From NCBI GenBank assembly GCA_034439915.1, contig JAWXBI010000077.1, forward strand, positions 1 through 11,054: DNA of 11,054 nucleotides. The letters run 5' to 3'. Both the position numbers and the translations under genes were made by a program. Below, piece by piece: positions 6,441-11,054 of this stretch (positions within the stretch are counted from its first letter, which is position 1; every line of letters begins with the position of its first letter). The notes below the pieces were generated by a model. It ran no database searches. It saw nothing but the letters and a program-made list of their open reading frames with translations, and was not told where the DNA came from. The DNA comes from JADJLQ01 sp034439915. Its GTDB lineage: Bacteria > Bacteroidota > Bacteroidia > Chitinophagales > Saprospiraceae.

Positions 6441-7040
6441 ATGAAGCAAAGAGCTCCGGAATATAAAGAGGCAGAGGCTGCAATTCGATTAAAATTGGAA
6501 AAGGAGCTTCCAGGGGATCTTACCTACCATGGATTTCATCATACGGAGGATGTGTTAAAAGCCGGACTATTAATTGCCAAGACAGAAGGCGTTTCAAAAA
6601 AAGAGACCCAACTGCTCCGGGTGGCTATCCTTCTGCATGATTCAGGATTTATCCATACGTATAAAGGGCATGAGGATATGGGATGCCGCATTGCCCGCGA
6701 ATTTCTGCCCAGATACAATTTTACCAAAGCAGAAATTGACCTGATATGCGGTATGATCATGGCCACTAAAATTCCCCAGACTCCGGATACCTTACTTGAA
6801 CGTATTATATGTGATGCTGATTTGGATTATTTGGGCCGGGATGATGTTTTTCAGATAGCCGATACCTTGTACACTGAAATTAAATTGTACATCAACCCAC
6901 TGTCCGCAGAAGAATGGAACAATCTGCAAATCAGTTTTCTGGAAGCGCATGAATATTTTACAAAATTTTCCAAATCCAACCGATCTCCGGCTAAAATGGA
7001 ATATCTACAGCGTTTGCGTGAAAACCATATCGTCGTTTAA
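6441..7040 (+). CDS. HD-domain metal-dependent phosphohydrolase
   Basis: The 199-residue protein is a single HD domain. Counting from the ATG at 6441, the metal ligands appear as H30 and H34 in YHGFHHTEDV, the H66-D67 pair in LLHDSGF, H77 in GHEDMG and an Asp in ICDADLDYLG (D125 or D127). HD enzymes of this type hydrolyse nucleotides or cyclic nucleotides. A GTG at 6432 would add three residues, but the ATG is preferred. The next gene starts 13 bp after the stop and encodes a PycTM-like membrane protein. From memory, Bacteroidota carry fused proteins with this same HD type in front of a PycTM domain. A natural guess is that this enzyme degrades the signal that activates the neighbour, but the substrate is unproven. 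Confidence 0.85.
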   Translation: MKQRAPEYKEAEAAIRLKLEKELPGDLTYHGFHHTEDVLKAGLLIAKTEGVSKKETQLLRVAILLHDSGFIHTYKGHEDMGCRIAREFLPRYNFTKAEIDLICGMIMATKIPQTPDTLLERIICDADLDYLGRDDVFQIADTLYTEIKLYINPLSAEEWNNLQISFLEAHEYFTKFSKSNRSPAKMEYLQRLRENHIVV

Positions 7041-7053
7041 TTAGTTACCCTCT

Positions 7054-7608
7054 ATGCATCTCATACAAAGCAAAGATTCTCTTACCAACTATCCTTCCCC
7101 GTCGAGCATGGATAGTACGACTGAAAATTACTGGAGAATATTTGATGTTAATCTGGCCTGGATCAGACAGTCCGACACCAAAGCGTATACCATCTTTATG
7201 ATTTATGGGCTCTCCATCTCCGTAGCATTATCCAATGCCCAATCTGTAGCGGGCCTGGTAAAAGAATCCAATCTGGTTTTATTGTTGAGTATTGTTTATC
7301 TCTTAGCATCCATGATTGCTATGATTTTTGGCTTTCGTTGCCTTCAACCATCTTTAAAACTCAAATATCCGCCTTCTATCATTTTTTTTGGCAGCATTGC
7401 CCGGACTTACACCAGCCCGGAAGATTATTATGAGGCTTCTCTGAAAGTAATAAACGACGATGAGGCCAGAAAAAGGGAATTGTCCAACCAGATCTTTATC
7501 AATTCAGTCATCGCGAAAGGAAAATTCGATGATATCACCAAATCCATCACTGCATTTTTAGTAAGTCTGATGACCCTGGTGCTGATCGTAATGAATTATT
7601 TTATCTAA
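7054..7608 (+). CDS. Pycsar-type transmembrane effector-like protein (DUF5706/PycTM)
   Basis: The 184-residue protein has two closely spaced membrane helices (about 44-61 and 73-94), a cytosolic middle, and a C-terminal helix (about 165-183). It shows features of the PycTM family: an SDTKAYTIF start of helix 1 (compare A-D-x-K-A), a conserved FFGSIA after the second helix (111-116), a Y-rich segment, and an IAKGKFDDITKSI approach to the last helix. In Pycsar defence, cCMP or cUMP from a pyrimidine cyclase activates such proteins, which damage the inner membrane. No cyclase gene is seen here. A second in-frame ATG at 7108 (residue 19) starts closer to the conserved part and may be the true start. 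The 13-bp gap from the HD gene implies an operon. The family is assigned from pattern, not alignment, and an immune role is inferred. Confidence 0.72.
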   Translation: MHLIQSKDSLTNYPSPSSMDSTTENYWRIFDVNLAWIRQSDTKAYTIFMIYGLSISVALSNAQSVAGLVKESNLVLLLSIVYLLASMIAMIFGFRCLQPSLKLKYPPSIIFFGSIARTYTSPEDYYEASLKVINDDEARKRELSNQIFINSVIAKGKFDDITKSITAFLVSLMTLVLIVMNYFI

Positions 7609-7653
7609 AAATAGTATTATATATTATCTTGTTAGCAAACAGCCATACACAGC

Positions 7654-8514
7654 ATGTACCCAGAAAAAATGACGAGCGAACAGGTCATTCAATATTATGA
7701 TTTATGTCAGTCGGATTATGAATTGGTCTGGCACTTAAAATCAAAGATGGCCATGCACTATGGCTACTGGGATGAAAGTACCAACTCCCTTAGGGAAGCA
7801 CTCGTCAATATGAATAAATACCTGGCATCCCTATTACAAGTCAGCCCTACAGACTATATCCTGGATGCCGGATGCGGGGTGGGGGGCTCTTCCATCTACC
7901 TGGCTGCTCAACATGGTTGCCGTACCATGGGTATTTCATTGAGCGAAAAACAAATCCAAACCTGCCGACAAAATGCCTTGCGATTTCAAACCGATGACCG
8001 CTGCCATTTTGAAGTAAAAGACTATACGCAGACGGGATTTGAAGACCAGGCTTTTGATGCCACCTGGGCAGTCGAAAGTGTTTGTCATGCTAATGTCAAA
8101 AAAGAATTCCTTCAGGAAACTTACCGCCTGCTCAAACCAGGAGGCCGTATAGTCATTGCTGACTTTTTTACCTTGACCGATAAACCCCCTCCTCATGGAC
8201 AGCATTTGTTACAGCGATGGGCAGAGTCGTGGGCGGTACCCTTTTTTGAACAGGTAGACCGCTTTGAACAAGACATGCGCGATTGTGGGTTTACCCAAAT
8301 TCAAAAAACCAATATTACGGATGCCATAAGGCCATCAGCCCGCAGATTGTACTATTATTTTTTTCCCGGCTGGATCATTGGTAATTTTCTTAAAATGACG
8401 CGCAAGCGGAGCCAGGTACTTCAGAAAAATCTTTGGTCCAGTTATTATCAGTACCAGGCATTAAAAAACAACTTGTGGAATTATTTTGTTTTTACCGCAT
8501 CCAAACCCTTTTAA
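7654..8514 (+). CDS. Class I SAM-dependent methyltransferase, substrate unknown
   Basis: The 286-residue protein has a Rossmann methyltransferase core with motif I LDAGCGVGGSS (L70 onward), a GISLSEKQI motif after the second strand, an acidic AVESVCH motif, and LKPGGRIVIADFF as the post-I/III segment. The N-terminus (IQYYDLCQSDYELVW, then MHYGYWDE) and the architecture resemble small-molecule methyltransferases of the gamma-tocopherol / sarcosine-dimethylglycine type. The C-terminal third is rich in Tyr, Trp and Lys and carries a hydrophobic patch (YYYFFPGWIIGNF) that could sit at a membrane or bind a lipid-like substrate. An alternative ATG lies five codons in. It lies 45 bp after the PycTM gene and 22 bp before the kinase-like gene, so it is likely co-transcribed with one or both. 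The substrate cannot be read from the sequence. Confidence 0.8.
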   Translation: MYPEKMTSEQVIQYYDLCQSDYELVWHLKSKMAMHYGYWDESTNSLREALVNMNKYLASLLQVSPTDYILDAGCGVGGSSIYLAAQHGCRTMGISLSEKQIQTCRQNALRFQTDDRCHFEVKDYTQTGFEDQAFDATWAVESVCHANVKKEFLQETYRLLKPGGRIVIADFFTLTDKPPPHGQHLLQRWAESWAVPFFEQVDRFEQDMRDCGFTQIQKTNITDAIRPSARRLYYYFFPGWIIGNFLKMTRKRSQVLQKNLWSSYYQYQALKNNLWNYFVFTASKPF

Positions 8515-8536
8515 CCGATAAGCCTGAAAATCCATA

Positions 8537-11054
8537 ATGCACGAATATTTCATTGGTCCATTAAAAATTAAAACCACAAAATGCAGCTATTTTGAAGCAA
8601 CCAACAAGCTGAATGGACAATCGTATTTATTGGAATTACCCGCGTCCCGCATTCATGATTTTGATTCCCTGGTCGGATTAAAAAATGACTTTGAAATTTC
8701 CAGCCAACTGGACTTCCCGCAAATCCTTAAAGCGCACGAAATTATTCGCCAGGATGCAGGTATTGGGGTCATCAAAGAAATGTTTGCCGGTAGTACCCTG
8801 GAGTCTGAGATCGACAATATGGCATTGACCATACCCGAATTTCTGGATCTCGCTTATCAATTGGCGGATTGTGTCGGCAAAGCCCATGCCCAGGGGATAG
8901 TACACCGAGATGTAAGTCCCTCGAGTTTTCTGATCAGCCCAGACCGGCAACAGGTAAAACTTTCCTATTTCGGCAATGCCACCACCCTGGCCTCTTCGTC
9001 ACAACTGTACGAACATTCCGGCCTGGATGCTATTTCACCTTATTATATGAGCCCGGAACAGACCGGACGAATGAATAGGAGTATTGACTACCGCACAGAT
9101 ATCTATTCGTTGGGGATTATATTTTTTAAACTAATCACCGGTAAACTACCCTTCGAAGGAGATATGGCACAAATTATTCATGCCCATATCGCCAAACAAC
9201 CCATAGAGCCCCATCTTATTAACCGGGCTGTACCACCTATAGTTTCTGAATTCATCCTCAGGATGATGGCCAAAAATGCAGAAAACCGGTATCAAAGTAT
9301 CTCCGGATTAAAGACGGACATCAAAGAAATCAAAGACCGAATCGTACACAAGGGATTTATCACGGAAATGAAACTCGGTGTAAACGATCATTACTCCAAA
9401 CTGAGAATTTCTGAAAAATTGTATGGGCGAAACGCTGAATTGAACACCTTGCTGCAGACCTTTGACCAGGCAAAAGATGGCCACTCCGAAGGGCTGATGG
9501 TTTGTGGCTATTCAGGTATTGGTAAAACCCGGTTGATTAATGAGGTACAAAAACCGATCATCAAACAAAACGGATATTTTGTATTTGGCAAATTTGACCA
9601 GTTTCAAAAAGACCTCCCATATAGTGCCTTCGGCCAGGCTTTCAGCAGCCTTATCCGGAATATACAGGCGCAGGGTGTGGATATATCAGATAAAATCTCG
9701 AGTGAAATCCTGCCCATCCTGGATGGAAACGGGGCGTTGTTGACCGATATTATACCCGGCCTTCAGACCCTGATCGGTGATCAGGAAGTTGCGCTTAAAC
9801 TTGGGTTTACCGAATCCAAAGCCCGGTTTCTAAAAGTATTTGAACGCTTTGTTTCCGTGATTGCAACCGAACAACATCCGTTGGTCTTGTTTATCGATGA
9901 TTTGCAATGGGCCGATTCTGGTTCCCTGGATTTGATTGAATATTTATTGATGAGCCCCTCCGTAAAGTATTTTATGATTATTGGTGCTTATCGCGACAAC
10001 GAAGTCAATATTTCGCATCCGCTGATCATGATGACTTCAAGGATCAAAGAAAAAAATCCAGGTCGCTTTCATGAAATTGTCTTAAAAGAACTGGATCTAC
10101 CTTCTGTAAACGAACTGCTTGGCGATACCCTGCATACGACCTTGGAAAAAACCAACTCCCTGTCCAGGTTATTGATCAAAAAGGCTCAAGGCAACCCTTT
10201 TTTCATCCGGCAATTTTTAGAAAAACTGGAAGAAGAAAAACTCCTGTATTATTCGGATCAGGACCTGGAATGGAAATGGCAGGAAACTGAAATTGATAAA
10301 CTGGCTGTCACAGCCAATGTTATCGATCTGGTCGACCTGAAAATAAAAAAACTACCGGCACCGGCTCAACACATTTTAAATATTGCTGCTTTTTTAGGAA
10401 ATCGTTTTGACTTGTGTACCCTGGGGATCGCCTCCGAATACGATGAAAATGAAGCGTCGCGGTGGCTTTGGGAATCGGTAGAAGCGGGATTTGTCAACCC
10501 CCTGGGCAAATGGAATCAACATTATAAAGATGCCCTTTGGGATGAAATCGGGGTAAAAGACCAACAAAACAATAAGCAGATTTTTTTCCATTTTAATCAT
10601 GATCGTATACAACAAGCAGCTTATTCCCTCATCTCCGCCGAACAAAGAATTACCACCCATCTGCGGGTAGCCCGGCTTTTAAATCAAAATTATAAAAATG
10701 AACTCACCAATGAAGTGATCTTTGATGTGATAAATCACTACAACAATGGGGCATCCCTGATTGATGACCCGAAAGAGAAAGAATATGTAGCGCAGATAAA
10801 TTTTATTGCGGGAGAAAAAGCAAAAAATTCCAATGCTTACCTGCCGGCACTCAATTATTTTAAAGCAGGACTTCAACTGGTCCCGGAGGAAAAATCAACC
10901 CTGTTCCAGGATCTCCTTTTTTCCCAGGCCGAAGCGGAATACCTCTGCGGCAATTTTGATCAGTCGGAACTGATTTTTGACAAAGCGATTAGCCGGGCTC
11001 AGAATCCGGTGGAAAAGGCTGCTTTATATGCGCAGAAAATGCGCCTGTACGAAA
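8537..11054 (+). CDS. Pseudokinase/AAA-ATPase/TPR signalling protein, trifunctional sensor kinase family (partial, 3' end cut)
   Basis: An open frame of 839 codons runs from ATG 8537 to the window edge. The first 270 residues are a Ser/Thr-kinase fold (HRDVSPSS at 123-130; YMSPEQTGRMNRSIDYRTDIYSLG at 170-193). Then comes the linker LYGRNAEL and an AAA/STAND-like ATPase with Walker A GYSGIGKT (G324-T331; K330) and Walker B LFIDDLQWAD (D454, D455). The last part visible is helical and TPR-like. This order matches 'trifunctional serine/threonine kinase / ATP-binding / sensor histidine kinase' proteins, which usually go on to GAF, HisKA and HATPase domains; none of these is in the window. The kinase lacks the usual Lys (Glu at 33), Asn (Ser at 130) and DFG Asp (Tyr at 144), although the helix C Glu (53) and SPEQ are kept. 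It therefore looks catalytically dead, with signal integration by the ATPase and probable histidine kinase. The start is 22 bp after the methyltransferase. Confidence 0.88.
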   Translation, partial: MHEYFIGPLKIKTTKCSYFEATNKLNGQSYLLELPASRIHDFDSLVGLKNDFEISSQLDFPQILKAHEIIRQDAGIGVIKEMFAGSTLESEIDNMALTIPEFLDLAYQLADCVGKAHAQGIVHRDVSPSSFLISPDRQQVKLSYFGNATTLASSSQLYEHSGLDAISPYYMSPEQTGRMNRSIDYRTDIYSLGIIFFKLITGKLPFEGDMAQIIHAHIAKQPIEPHLINRAVPPIVSEFILRMMAKNAENRYQSISGLKTDIKEIKDRIVHKGFITEMKLGVNDHYSKLRISEKLYGRNAELNTLLQTFDQAKDGHSEGLMVCGYSGIGKTRLINEVQKPIIKQNGYFVFGKFDQFQKDLPYSAFGQAFSSLIRNIQAQGVDISDKISSEILPILDGNGALLTDIIPGLQTLIGDQEVALKLGFTESKARFLKVFERFVSVIATEQHPLVLFIDDLQWADSGSLDLIEYLLMSPSVKYFMIIGAYRDNEVNISHPLIMMTSRIKEKNPGRFHEIVLKELDLPSVNELLGDTLHTTLEKTNSLSRLLIKKAQGNPFFIRQFLEKLEEEKLLYYSDQDLEWKWQETEIDKLAVTANVIDLVDLKIKKLPAPAQHILNIAAFLGNRFDLCTLGIASEYDENEASRWLWESVEAGFVNPLGKWNQHYKDALWDEIGVKDQQNNKQIFFHFNHDRIQQAAYSLISAEQRITTHLRVARLLNQNYKNELTNEVIFDVINHYNNGASLIDDPKEKEYVAQINFIAGEKAKNSNAYLPALNYFKAGLQLVPEEKSTLFQDLLFSQAEAEYLCGNFDQSELIFDKAISRAQNPVEKAALYAQKMRLYE

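Noticed and set aside
8678..8950. Minus-strand ORF within the kinase-like gene
   Set aside because: The plus strand here encodes recognisable kinase-domain sequence in one unbroken frame.
6161..11054. Pyrimidine or purine cyclase partner for the PycTM-like protein
   Set aside because: No nucleotide-cyclase or nucleotidyltransferase motif was seen in any gene here. A cyclase domain beyond the right edge cannot be excluded.

Overview
The window looks like a chromosomal segment of a Bacteroidota bacterium, probably a free-living Saprospiria- or Chitinophaga-like lineage. This is judged from gene content and promoter style, not from any marker gene. Pointers are a bacillithiol-pathway BshA glycosyltransferase, a Bacteroidota-type alpha-oxoamine synthase of the sphingolipid/sulfonolipid kind, the relic of a GH115 alpha-glucuronidase, a Tat-exported gluconate 2-dehydrogenase subunit 3-like protein, and a good TAnnTTTG-type -7 box. 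No tRNA, rRNA, CRISPR array, transposase or phage gene is visible.

Left part (1-1146): an 80-bp tandem repeat (two near-perfect copies and one decayed copy) carries the dispersed 'ctcgcagagacgcaaaggcgcaaag' core. It lies directly downstream of a leftward gene for a Tat-signal Gluconate_2-dh3 protein. Between that gene and the next is a 347-bp gap with two GC-rich hairpins and a -7 box for the PLP enzyme.

Middle (1147-6160): a PLP-dependent alpha-oxoamine synthase gene runs rightward (serine palmitoyltransferase or cysteate acyltransferase type). It meets a decayed leftward locus: the C-terminal domain of a GH115 alpha-glucuronidase interrupted by an in-frame stop, preceded by a short ORF whose likely original ending is restored by one extra A. 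A dctA-like C4-dicarboxylate symporter and a small DUF3995 membrane protein follow on the plus strand as a tight pair. They converge on bshA (minus strand).

Right part (6161-11054): after a 270-bp AT-rich spacer, four closely packed plus-strand genes run to the window edge. They encode an HD-domain phosphohydrolase, a membrane protein that looks like a Pycsar-type TM effector (DUF5706/PycTM), a class I SAM methyltransferase, and the first 839 codons of a giant kinase-like/AAA-ATPase/TPR signalling protein. The HD plus PycTM pair resembles, in split form, fused HD-PycTM proteins known in Bacteroidota. No nucleotide cyclase is encoded in the window, so if it is a cyclic-nucleotide defence or stress module, the signal must come from elsewhere. 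The giant protein belongs to the 'trifunctional Ser/Thr kinase / ATP-binding / sensor histidine kinase' architecture, but its kinase domain lacks three ATP- and metal-binding residues and reads as a pseudokinase, while its Walker A and B motifs are intact. These two observations, the split HD/PycTM pair and the pseudokinase signalling ATPase beside it, are the most interesting in the window.
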